Assembly (NCBI GenBank): GCA_013695115.1
Contig: JACDBD010000052.1
Coordinates: forward strand, 1-8,775
DNA from: Actinomycetota bacterium
Lineage (GTDB): Bacteria; Actinomycetota; Acidimicrobiia; IMCC26256; JACDBD01
Reading direction: 5' to 3'
DNA: 8,775 nt
Each line of letters begins with the position of its first letter. Position 1 is the first letter of the stretch. Under the pieces are notes generated by a model. It was not told the origin of the DNA and searched no databases. It saw nothing but the letters and a program-made list of their open reading frames with translations. The position numbers and the translations under genes are program-made. Positions 1 through 6,271 of the stretch are shown here, piece after piece.

Positions 1-983
1 ATCCGGCCGGTTGGCGAGCGCAAAGCCAAGTCGTATGGAACTATCAAAACGCGTCTGCGCCGGTCTGGCTCTACGCCGCGACCTTTGATCCCAACGGCGC
101 GGCGGCGGTGGAGTTTCTGTCTCCCGAGGCGTTCTACTGGCTGGAACCGAACTCCGGCTTCAACCCCGTCGGGCAGAGCCAGTATGGCGTGGTGTGCATG
201 CCGCCGATGCCGGCGGCCGACGCCTTGACACGCCTGGTCATCCCGAAATATCGCGGCACAAAGGAAAACCTGCGCGTCACCGCGGTTGCGCCGATGCCGA
301 ACCTGCCGCAGCTGCTGAACGATCCGTCTTTGATGCAATCGCCGAGCGAGTGCGTCGCGGTGAGCTTGGAATACGAAGAGAACGGCCGCGCGCTCGACGA
401 AGAATGGTATGGCGTAAAGACGCAACAACAGGCTGGCGGCGGATCGAGCACACAGATCAACTGGGGCTTTGGACGGTTGCTTTGCTTTCGGGCCGCCCGC
501 GGCGAGCTCGAAGCTGCACGCGACACGTTCTGGCACATCGCCCGCTCGGCGCGGCCCAACCCGGAGTGGCAGGCCCTGTTCAACTCTGTCGTACAGCAGC
601 TCAACGCGCAGCACGGCGCCATGATCGCCGGCGGGCACGCCAAGCTTCAGGGCGAGGCCCAGTTGCAAGGGCAACTCACGAACTATTACCAGGAACAACG
701 CGACCACCAAAACGCCGACATCGCGGCGAAGATCGAATCCGACCAGCGTCGTCAGGAGACTCCGCAGCCGGCGCTATCGGCGCAGGAGGCCTGGCGCAAC
801 GAGCTCGGCGGTGAAACCGCCTACCACGATCCGAACAGCTCCGAAGGGAATGTCATTTATCACCGGAGTGGAGACCGGGTCGTCTGGATGAACGAGGACG
901 AGGAGATCGAGGGCTCGGAAGACCCGAACTACGACCCCAACCTCGGCTCCACCAAGACCTGGAGGCGCTTGGACCAGGCGTGA
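1..983 (+). CDS. Hypothetical protein, 5' end outside the window (partial)
   Basis: I do not recognise this protein. The frame is open from the first complete codon at base 3 to the TGA at 981-983, giving 326 visible residues. The in-frame GTG at 108 is therefore probably internal: the 35 codons before it read as ordinary protein with no stop (WRAQSQVVWNYQNASAPVW and onward). The N-terminal half is rich in aromatic residues, Pro and Gly and looks like a beta-type globular domain. The middle, around the stretch AKLQGEAQLQGQLTNYYQEQ, is Gln- and Ala-rich and probably helical or coiled. The tail carries a short Trp/Asp/Asn/Pro module (GDRVVWMNEDEEIEG, then DPNYDPNLGS). There is no membrane segment in the visible part. 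Base composition and codon choice (more CAA, TTG and AAA-type codons) look less GC-rich than the genes to the right. It converges on the TetR gene with a 26-base gap. The coding call is fairly sure; the function is unknown. Confidence 0.75.
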   Translation, partial: PAGWRAQSQVVWNYQNASAPVWLYAATFDPNGAAAVEFLSPEAFYWLEPNSGFNPVGQSQYGVVCMPPMPAADALTRLVIPKYRGTKENLRVTAVAPMPNLPQLLNDPSLMQSPSECVAVSLEYEENGRALDEEWYGVKTQQQAGGGSSTQINWGFGRLLCFRAARGELEAARDTFWHIARSARPNPEWQALFNSVVQQLNAQHGAMIAGGHAKLQGEAQLQGQLTNYYQEQRDHQNADIAAKIESDQRRQETPQPALSAQEAWRNELGGETAYHDPNSSEGNVIYHRSGDRVVWMNEDEEIEGSEDPNYDPNLGSTKTWRRLDQA

Positions 984-1009
984 GAGCCGAGGGTGCCGAG
1001 ATCCCTTTG

Positions 1010-1615
1010 TCAGGTCACAGTGGCAGACCGGAGACCGGCGATGATGGTGTCGAGGACGGTATCGGCCTCGGCTCTGGCCTTTGCGGGTTCGGCGGCACGG
1101 GCGATGTAGAGCGCTGCGCCATAGAGGCCGCCGAGCGCGACGTAGGCGAGCGGCTCGATGGGAACGCCTTTGAGATCTCCGGTCGTCGCCAGCGGCGTCA
1201 GGACGGTGCGGAGCATGGACATCTCGATGTGTTCGATGCCGTCCTCGGCGGCCTGCCATTGAAGGACGGACACACTGTCGAGGATCACGACTCGCCGGAA
1301 CGCCGGCTCGAGGCAGGCGTCGAGGAACGCGCGTAGTCCGGCGGTTACCCCCTCCCACGGCGTGTTCTCGGCCCCTGCGGCCGTCACGACACGCGCAATG
1401 ACCTCGCCCTCGACGACGTCGTAGACGGCCCGGAACAGGGCCTCTTTGCCGGGGAAGTGGTGGTAGAGAGCGCCCCGGGCCACGCCGGCCTGCCGGATGA
1501 TGTCTTCGATCGAGGTGGCCCCATAGCCCTGGTCGGTGAACAGCTCTCGGGCTGCATCGATCAACAGCCCCCGCGTCGCTTCCGCCTGCCTCACTCTCAA
1601 CGGCTTGACCGCCAC
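1010..1615 (-). CDS. TetR/AcrR-family transcriptional regulator
   Basis: This is a one-component repressor-type regulator of 201 residues, the usual TetR length. The N-terminal DNA-binding domain is clear: AARELFTDQGYGATSIEDI, then the helix-turn-helix QAGVARGALYHHF, ending near residue 54, followed by KEALFRAV. The C-terminal ligand and dimer domain is helical and contains RRVVILDSVSVLQW, a pattern common in actinobacterial TetR proteins; its ligand cannot be read from sequence. The start is uncertain. An upstream in-frame GTG at 1651 would add 12 residues, but it lies inside the likely operator palindrome and lacks a well-placed Shine-Dalgarno. The GTG at 1615 gives the normal short N-terminus (AVKPLRVRQAEATR). 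The gene is divergent from the DUF2867 and molybdoenzyme pair, which are its likely targets together with itself. Family call is near certain; targets are inferred. Confidence 0.93.
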   Translation of the reverse strand: MAVKPLRVRQAEATRGLLIDAARELFTDQGYGATSIEDIIRQAGVARGALYHHFPGKEALFRAVYDVVEGEVIARVVTAAGAENTPWEGVTAGLRAFLDACLEPAFRRVVILDSVSVLQWQAAEDGIEHIEMSMLRTVLTPLATTGDLKGVPIEPLAYVALGGLYGAALYIARAAEPAKARAEADTVLDTIIAGLRSATVT

Positions 1616-1642
1616 ATCACAATCGTAGAGACTGAACTTATG

Positions 1643-1655
1643 GTCGGTCACCGAC
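1643..1655. promoter_or_regulatory. Candidate TetR operator palindrome
   Basis: The sequence GTCGGT-C-ACCGAC is a perfect inverted repeat with 6-base arms and a 1-base centre. It lies between the TetR gene and the DUF2867 gene, the usual place for an autoregulatory operator. A further related half-site (CGGTCGCC, 1659-1666) follows on the right. The palindrome is seen directly; binding by the adjacent regulator is inference. No convincing -35/-10 pair was identified on either strand. Confidence 0.5.
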
Positions 1656-1686
1656 TAACGGTCGCCTTACCGGGTGCGCGGTGTAC

Positions 1687-1692
1687 GGAGGT
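1687..1692 (+). promoter_or_regulatory. Shine-Dalgarno that decides the DUF2867 start
   Basis: GGAGGT sits seven bases (counted from GGAGG) before the ATG at 1699. This makes 1699 a better start than the in-frame GTG at 1681, which would place this site inside the coding region. Confidence 0.75.
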
Positions 1693-1698
1693 CCACGG

Positions 1699-2295
1699 AT
1701 GAGGGTCCCGAACGCTGCGCATACCTCCCGGCCCTGGCGGATCCACGAGCTCACCCGCGACTTCCGGCTCGAGGACGTGTGGGAGCTGCCGGTGCCGGGG
1801 GGGCCGGGCGACTTCCCTCGGCTGGTGCAGCTGGCGGCCTCGCTCGACCCGTCGCAGAGCTCCTCTCGCGCCGTCAGCACGCTCTTCGCCATCCGGTGGA
1901 AGCTCGGGAAGCTGCTCGGTTGGGACGGCCCGGACGCCGGCCTCGGCTCCAGGGTGCCGACGCTCCGCGACCGGTTGCCGGCGGATCTGCGCGACGCCCG
2001 ATCCGGGCCGGACTTCGACGCGCTCCCCTTCACCCCGCTGTACCTGATCGACGACGAGTTTGCCGCGGAGATCGCCAACCGGACCATGCACGGGGTCATG
2101 CACCTCGGCTGGGTCCCGGACCAGACGGGCGGCTACCGCGCCCAAATGGCCGTCTACGTGAAGCCAAACGGTCTGCTCGGGACTGCCTACATGGCCGCGA
2201 TCAGGCCCTTCAGGCACCTGATCGTCTACCCGCCGATGATGCGAGAGATCGAGCGGACCTGGCGGGCGGTCACACTCGCTCGGCCTCCCAACTAG
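1699..2295 (+). CDS. DUF2867 domain-containing protein
   Basis: The product has 198 residues with the recognisable DUF2867 pattern. WRIHELTRDFRLEDVWELP near the N-terminus is followed by an FPRLVQL segment, LFAIRWKLGKLLGWD in the middle, and the C-terminal half with NRTMHGVMHLGWV, MAVYVKPNGLLGTAYMAAI and FRHLIVYPPMMREIE. There is no signal peptide or strong membrane segment, so it is probably cytoplasmic. The biochemical role of the family is not established as far as I know, and I assign none. A strong Shine-Dalgarno sets the ATG start. The next gene begins 10 bases after the stop, so the two are almost certainly co-transcribed and probably controlled by the divergent TetR protein. Family call is confident from motif resemblance; no search was run. 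Confidence 0.85.
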   Translation: MRVPNAAHTSRPWRIHELTRDFRLEDVWELPVPGGPGDFPRLVQLAASLDPSQSSSRAVSTLFAIRWKLGKLLGWDGPDAGLGSRVPTLRDRLPADLRDARSGPDFDALPFTPLYLIDDEFAAEIANRTMHGVMHLGWVPDQTGGYRAQMAVYVKPNGLLGTAYMAAIRPFRHLIVYPPMMREIERTWRAVTLARPPN

Positions 2296-2305
2296 GCGCC
2301 CCGGC

Positions 2306-3013
2306 GTGACGCTTCCCCCCGGCCAACGCCCCATCGATGGGTTCCCGCGCTTCGGTACGCACCTCCACCGACCCCCTCCCGCTGTCCCCACCGATCCGGT
2401 GATCGAGATCAGCGGCGCCGTGGCCAAATCGTTCGCCGTGCCACTGGCCGCGCTCGCGACGCTTCCCCGCCGAGAGCTCACTTCCGACTTCCACTGCGTG
2501 GCTGGATGGTCCGCCACCCACCTGCGGTGGGAGGGAGTCGCGTTCGAGACCTTCTATCGCATGATCATCGAGCCGTCGGTCCAGCCCGATACGTCCGTCA
2601 CTCATCTCGTGTTCGAAGGTCTCGACGGCTACCGGTCCATCGTGTCGATGGAGGACGCGCTGGCAGACGACGTGCTCATCGCCGAGCGTCTGAATGGCAG
2701 TCCACTCGACGCCGACCATGGCGCACCGGCCCGACTGGTCAGCCCCAACCAGTACGGCTTCGTCAGCACCAAGCACCTCTGCCACATCGAGCTCCACACC
2801 GCCGAGCCGACGGAGAACTACCACCCCTCTCCGATCATCCAGTTGGGTTTGCAGTTGGTCAAGCCCCATCGGAGGGCGAGAATCTGGCAGGAGGAGCGCC
2901 ATCGCCATCTCCCTGCGTGGTCGGTGCGGCCGGTCTACCGGCACGTCATCCCGGCCATTCGGCTTCTCAGCGCTCGCGGCAGCCGCCGCAGTCGTACCCC
3001 CGGCCCCCCGTGA
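2306..3013 (+). CDS. Molybdopterin-dependent oxidoreductase, sulfite-oxidase fold
   Basis: The product has 235 residues and matches the oxidoreductase molybdopterin-binding domain (sulfite oxidase/YedY type). Key features in order are VIEISGAVAKSFAVPLAALATLP near residue 32, then TSDFHCVAGWSATHLRWEGV, where Cys64 is the expected molybdenum ligand. Next come LVFEGLDGYRSIVSMEDAL and DHGAPARLVSPNQYG, then STKHLCHIEL near 154-163, the usual cofactor-binding end of the domain. The C-terminal tail (EERHRHLPAWSVRPVYRHVIP) resembles that of other stand-alone actinobacterial members. There is no Tat signal, haem domain or dimerisation domain, so it appears to be a minimal, probably cytoplasmic enzyme. 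Substrate and electron partner are unknown. The start is a GTG with a weak ribosome-binding site, 10 bases after the DUF2867 stop, which suggests coupling. Family is confident; substrate open. Confidence 0.9.
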   Translation: MTLPPGQRPIDGFPRFGTHLHRPPPAVPTDPVIEISGAVAKSFAVPLAALATLPRRELTSDFHCVAGWSATHLRWEGVAFETFYRMIIEPSVQPDTSVTHLVFEGLDGYRSIVSMEDALADDVLIAERLNGSPLDADHGAPARLVSPNQYGFVSTKHLCHIELHTAEPTENYHPSPIIQLGLQLVKPHRRARIWQEERHRHLPAWSVRPVYRHVIPAIRLLSARGSRRSRTPGPP

Positions 3014-3033
3014 CCGGCTCACGCTCCCGTAGC

Positions 3034-3048
3034 TCCTCGAGGCGAGGA
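3034..3048. terminator. Weak hairpin between convergent genes
   Basis: TCCTCG and CGAGGA form a 6-base stem around a 3-base loop, 20 bases after the molybdoenzyme stop and in the gap between two convergent genes. There is no T-tract on either side, so it is at best a weak terminator or part of one. Confidence 0.25.
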
Positions 3049-3149
3049 CGGTGCGCAGCGGTGTTGTCGTCGTCGATCCGCTCAGCACCCGTTGGTCAGT
3101 CAGGTGGAGCTAAGGGGACTTCTCTCGAACCCTGAGCTCCTCGCTGAAC

Positions 3150-4511
3150 TCAAGGGTCTCGGATCCCGGGGTCATGACCATGGTCGACTCGATGGAGCTG
3201 GAGGGGGTCCGGAAGTCCCTTGAGCGCGTGCTCGCCGGCGGCGACGAATCGGGTTCCGGACCCCGCCGCCGCGTCCCGTGCGGTGGAAGTGACGAGCACC
3301 TCGCCGCCAGTGGCGGCGCCCATGACACGTGAGGCGATGTTCACCGTCGTGCCTCCGATGTCGTCGCCGCGCCGTTCGACGTCACCGACGTGGATCCCCG
3401 AATGCGTCTCGAGCCCGAACTCGCGAACCACGCGCCTCATCGCGACGGCGCAGTCGATCGCATCCGAAGCGGACCCGAAGGTTGCGAGTGCTCCATCGCC
3501 GGTGTTCTTGACCAATCGGCCCCGGAAACGAGCGATCTCCTCGGAGGACACGCGCTCGAACTCGTCGAGCACTCTGCGCCATCGACGGTCACCGAACTCA
3601 CGAGCGCGTTCCGTCGAACCAACCAGGTCGACGAACAAGACCGCAAGCAGCACGCGCTCGGCGCGGGCAGCCGGACGGACACCGGTGACAAAGGTCTCGA
3701 TCTCAGCGGTGGCTGCCTCGCCGGACTCCCACAGCAGTAGGTGGTCCCTTCCGGGAACCTCGACGAGCCGGGCGCCGGGAATGTGCGCGGCGAGGTATCG
3801 ACCATGCTCCGGCCCGAAGAAGGCGTCGTCGGCGCTCTGGATGACGAGAGTCGGTGCGCGCACGTGTGGCAGGAGGGGGCGGACGTCGAGCGTCTCGGCG
3901 ATGCGGCTGAGCGCCATGGCCTGCGCCGGGCTCGAAATCTGCTGCTCGTAGTCGACCCAGAACTCGCGTACCTCGGGGTCGTGCGCGACGCTGGGGGCAA
4001 GGAGATCTAACAGGAAACCGGTGCCGTGCCGATCTCGACGAGCATGCAAGTACCGGTCTAACGTCGAGCGGTCGACGCCCCATGGGTAGTCGTCATCAAC
4101 GAGCGTGCGGGCGTAGGCATTGACGAGTACGAGGCCCGCGACGAGATCCGGGCGTTGGGCTGCCACCGTGACGGCCGCGGCGCCGCCGGCGTCCCAACCG
4201 CCTAGGTAGGCGTGCTCAATGCCAGCTGACGTCAACACCGCGATCGCCTGCTCGGCTTGGTGTTCTACGGACGCCGCGATCCCGGACGAAAGAGGATCGG
4301 ACCGCCCGCTCCCCTGGACATCGAACACCACCGGGCGCGCGAAGCGGGAGATCCGCTGGTACCAATGGCGGCGCGTCAGCGGGTGCTCAGCCCACAAGAG
4401 GCCTGGCGCCGGACCAGTGATGTCGAGGAAGTAGGGCCCCTCCTCACCCAGCACGCGATACGCGATCGATGTCTCGCCGACACGCGCATAGCGGACGCCG
4501 TCCGTCGTCAC
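3150..4511 (-). CDS. Alpha/beta hydrolase fused to class III adenylate/guanylate cyclase
   Basis: This 453-residue protein has two domains. Residues about 8-280 form an alpha/beta hydrolase: VVFDVQGSGRSD, the nucleophile elbow GGWDAGG, an acid candidate in QSADDAFF and a His in GRDHLLLW. Residues about 287-443 form a class III cyclase catalytic domain. All six canonical positions are present: Asp295 (LFVDLVGS) and Asp339 (NTGDG) for metal, Lys335 and Asp384 (RRGDDIGG) for the purine, and Asn391 and Arg395 (TVNIASR) for catalysis. It is therefore likely active and, by the Lys/Asp pair, ATP-selective. This fusion type is well represented in actinobacteria (the mycobacterial Rv1900c class). Oddly, the hydrolase elbow has Asp107 where a serine is usual, as in epoxide hydrolases and haloalkane dehalogenases. 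The GTG at 4511 is chosen because AGGA lies seven bases upstream and the protein aligns from TTDGVRYARV; the frame stays open to an upstream start at 4634. No membrane segments are seen. Confidence 0.92.
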   Translation of the reverse strand: MTTDGVRYARVGETSIAYRVLGEEGPYFLDITGPAPGLLWAEHPLTRRHWYQRISRFARPVVFDVQGSGRSDPLSSGIAASVEHQAEQAIAVLTSAGIEHAYLGGWDAGGAAAVTVAAQRPDLVAGLVLVNAYARTLVDDDYPWGVDRSTLDRYLHARRDRHGTGFLLDLLAPSVAHDPEVREFWVDYEQQISSPAQAMALSRIAETLDVRPLLPHVRAPTLVIQSADDAFFGPEHGRYLAAHIPGARLVEVPGRDHLLLWESGEAATAEIETFVTGVRPAARAERVLLAVLFVDLVGSTERAREFGDRRWRRVLDEFERVSSEEIARFRGRLVKNTGDGALATFGSASDAIDCAVAMRRVVREFGLETHSGIHVGDVERRGDDIGGTTVNIASRVMGAATGGEVLVTSTARDAAAGSGTRFVAAGEHALKGLPDPLQLHRVDHGHDPGIRDP

Positions 4512-4518
4512 ACGCTCA

Positions 4519-4522
4519 TCCT
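4519..4522 (-). promoter_or_regulatory. Ribosome-binding site that decides the cyclase start
   Basis: Read on the minus strand, AGGA lies seven bases before the GTG at 4511. The 41 extra in-frame codons upstream, to 4634, do not resemble a hydrolase N-terminus, so the GTG at 4511 is preferred. Confidence 0.5.
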
Positions 4523-4695
4523 GCCAAGTTCCACGGATCAGTCGCAGGCGTCGATGGGCGGAGACTGTGGAGCTGCTCCAAGGTAAGTCGCGGGCTCGCT
4601 GATTGTCCGACACCAGTAGCATTCCGCGACGCATGGCAGCGACTCGGGCAGCCCGGCTCTACCTCTGAGTCTGGGGTACAGGTCTCTTGATTCTC

Positions 4696-4902
4696 TCACC
4701 ACGTCGCCGACGTCGGCCCGCTCGAGGTACCGGGAGTAGGCGTTCGCGGTCCGGTAGCCGCACCCGCTGCAACAAGCGCCCCGGTCGCGCCCAGCATGAC
4801 GATCAGCGCGACGGGTATCACCGCGATCCATCGCCGCCGAAACCGGCGGCGAATCAGCCAACCGCTGGCCGCCACCGGGCACTCGGGCTGACGTACGTCC
4901 AT
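4696..4902 (-). CDS. Possible small single-span membrane protein
   Basis: This is a candidate only. From the ATG at 4902 it encodes 68 residues: a short polar N-terminus (DVRQPECPVAASGW), a strongly basic patch (LIRRRFRRRW), one hydrophobic segment (IAVIPVALIVMLGATGALVA) and a polar Pro/Thr/Ser/Gly tail. The basic patch followed by a hydrophobic span predicts one membrane segment with the N-terminus inside. The frame is open further upstream, to a GTG at 4974, and neither start has a good Shine-Dalgarno. It is on the same strand as the cyclase gene, 184 bases upstream of it, so the two could share a transcript. I recognise no family. GC-rich DNA can yield Ala/Val/Leu-rich chance frames, so confidence is limited. 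Confidence 0.35.
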   Translation of the reverse strand: MDVRQPECPVAASGWLIRRRFRRRWIAVIPVALIVMLGATGALVAAGAATGPRTPTPGTSSGPTSATW

Positions 4903-5143
4903 CCCAGGAATGGAAGAGTCCGAGTTTCCAGGGACAAGGAAGTACACCCCCCGCACAAACGTGTGGTAGCACACCCGGCTGTCGTCGAGTACCGATCATC
5001 CCGGACCGAGAACGCGGCTCGTTGTCGAATCGCAGGCGCGGTGAGACTTCGCGGATGAGACTTGGACTCCTTGATGCCTCTATAAAAACGTGATGCAAAG
5101 TTGGACGCGACGACTCCGACGAGGCCGACGCCAGCAACCACGC
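4903..5143. other. Gap between NrtS-like gene and small candidate gene
   Basis: No frame here looks convincingly coding. The stretch contains a short A+T-rich patch (TATAAAAACG at 5081-5090) that stands out against the GC-rich surroundings and reads TATAGA on the minus strand, a possible -10 box for the leftward genes but without a matching -35. It also contains a small inverted repeat, GTGTG-GTAG-CACAC, at 4961-4974. No intrinsic terminator was found after the NrtS-like gene. Confidence 0.4.
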
Positions 5144-5401
5144 TCAGGTACTGGCGCGGCTGGCCACCAAGACACCGGCGTTCGACACGCAGAACGGGAC
5201 CAGATAGGTCACGCCAACCTTCACCCAGACCACCGCGTCCGCCCGTCCGCCGACCACGACGTCGAGTTGATTGATAGCGAACAAGATCGTCCCTACGACG
5301 AGGGCGATGGTGGCCGTCTTGCGCAGGTGCGGCCGGTGGAGCACCACCCGGGGCACATCACGCCACGCCGACCATTTCGGCGCGGAGCCCTCCTCGCTCA
5401 C
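5144..5401 (-). CDS. nrtS: NrtS-like small membrane protein (putative nitrate/nitrite transporter)
   Basis: The product has 85 residues with two predicted membrane segments: TATIALVVGTILFAI near 29-43 and VWVKVGVTYLVPFCVSNAG near 58-76. The pattern of a first span ending in INQ, a short loop with D and G, then the LVPFCVS motif in the second span matches the NrtS family, named after a small cyanobacterial nitrate/nitrite transporter. Transport of nitrate or nitrite by this protein is inferred from the name only. The GTG start at 5401 has AGGAG six bases upstream. It begins nine bases after the stop of the DUF2182 gene and is the last gene of a three-gene operon. No other nitrogen-assimilation gene is visible, so its substrate here may differ. 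Confidence 0.75.
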   Translation of the reverse strand: MSEEGSAPKWSAWRDVPRVVLHRPHLRKTATIALVVGTILFAINQLDVVVGGRADAVVWVKVGVTYLVPFCVSNAGVLVASRAST

Positions 5402-5407
5402 ATCCCG

Positions 5408-5412
5408 CTCCT
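5408..5412 (-). promoter_or_regulatory. NrtS ribosome-binding site overlapping the DUF2182 stop
   Basis: Read on the minus strand, AGGAG shares bases with the TAG stop of the DUF2182 gene and lies six bases before the GTG start of the next gene. This arrangement favours translational coupling. Confidence 0.7.
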
Positions 5413-6271
5413 ATCGCCCCTCCATCGACGGGGCGGCGTCAGGAGCCCCCGAGATGACGGGCAGCAGGTCGGGGAACGCGACGATCGCCAACCCGAGGAC
5501 GATCAGGCCGGTGCCGACCACGCGTGTGAGGAGCCCTCGTCGGGCTGTGTGCTTCTCCAGTAGGAAGATCAAGGCCAGCCCAGCCATCCATACGAGGTTC
5601 ATCAGGCCGACCACGACGAGGACAGACATCAGCGCCCAGCAGCAGCCGACGCACCAGGCGCCGTTGGCCACCCCGGAACGCAGCGCGCTCCGCGCCCCTC
5701 CACCGAAGTCGTGGGAGATCACGAAGGTGAACGGCGTCTGGCAGACCCGCAGGCAGCGCGCCTTCCACGCCGTGAACTGGTAGGCGCCAGCTACCACGAT
5801 CACCACACCAGCCAGTGCCGGGAGCCACCAGGAGTCGATGGCGTCAGTCGACAGGTCACGGAACCAGAGGAACGCGCCCAGGGGGAGGAGCCCGATCACA
5901 GCCCACACGCCGATGTATCCGGCGACCATCGCCGCGGTCGGTACGACGCCCTCGCCCCGCTTCTGGAGCACCAGACGATGGGCCAGCACGAGGGGCATGA
6001 CTGTCGGGAACATCATCGCCACCATCATGCCGACCCACATGCCGACGAAGACGAGGGGCTCCATGTCGTTGCGGGCGAGACTCCCGACCTGACCGATGCC
6101 GCTCGACATGTCGCCCATGGACTCGACCTGACGGACGGTCAGGAACCAAGCCACCGCCGCCAGCCCCAGGAGCCAGACGACCGTGGTGATCACCACGCGG
6201 TGGGTGACGGCGCGGTAGGTCCATGCTGGGGTTCCGCCGCCCGCCTCGGGCGTGGGGAGGCTGGTGGTCAT
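5411..6271 (-). CDS. DUF2182 integral membrane protein
   Basis: The product has 286 residues and is polytopic, with hydrophobic spans near residues 25-45, 73-97, 115-137, 151-167, 207-240 (probably two) and 252-267. It matches DUF2182, a family annotated as predicted metal-binding membrane proteins. The signature MWVGMMVAMMFPTVMPLV near 78-95 is Met-rich. Cys173 and Cys177 (CLRVCQTP) and Cys207, Cys210 and Cys211 (WCVGCCW) are potential metal or redox ligands close to membrane segments. Substrate and reaction are unknown. The chosen ATG at 6271 overlaps the stop of the DUF1326 gene as ATGA; the frame is open upstream and an ATG at 6280 is an alternative. GGGAGG lies almost directly before the ATG, unusually close, so reinitiation after the upstream gene is likely. 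DUF2182 next to DUF1326 is a recurrent pairing. Confidence 0.9.
   Translation of the reverse strand: MTTSLPTPEAGGGTPAWTYRAVTHRVVITTVVWLLGLAAVAWFLTVRQVESMGDMSSGIGQVGSLARNDMEPLVFVGMWVGMMVAMMFPTVMPLVLAHRLVLQKRGEGVVPTAAMVAGYIGVWAVIGLLPLGAFLWFRDLSTDAIDSWWLPALAGVVIVVAGAYQFTAWKARCLRVCQTPFTFVISHDFGGGARSALRSGVANGAWCVGCCWALMSVLVVVGLMNLVWMAGLALIFLLEKHTARRGLLTRVVGTGLIVLGLAIVAFPDLLPVISGAPDAAPSMEGR

Noticed and set aside
1648..2517. Long minus-strand open frame antisense to the DUF2867 gene
   Set aside because: Arg/Gly/Pro-rich composition with no family features; the plus-strand frame has a clear domain and a strong ribosome-binding site.
2270..3088. Long minus-strand open frame antisense to the molybdoenzyme
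   Set aside because: It covers a gene with unmistakable sulfite-oxidase motifs and has shadow-type composition.
4538..5137. A 199-residue minus-strand frame between the cyclase and the NrtS-like gene
   Set aside because: Low-complexity Arg/Ser-rich sequence, no recognisable domain and no ribosome-binding site; it overlaps the more plausible small membrane protein.
5090..5563. Plus-strand frame over the NrtS-like gene
   Set aside because: Antisense to the NrtS-like gene and the end of DUF2182; highly charged Arg/His/Asp composition typical of a shadow frame.
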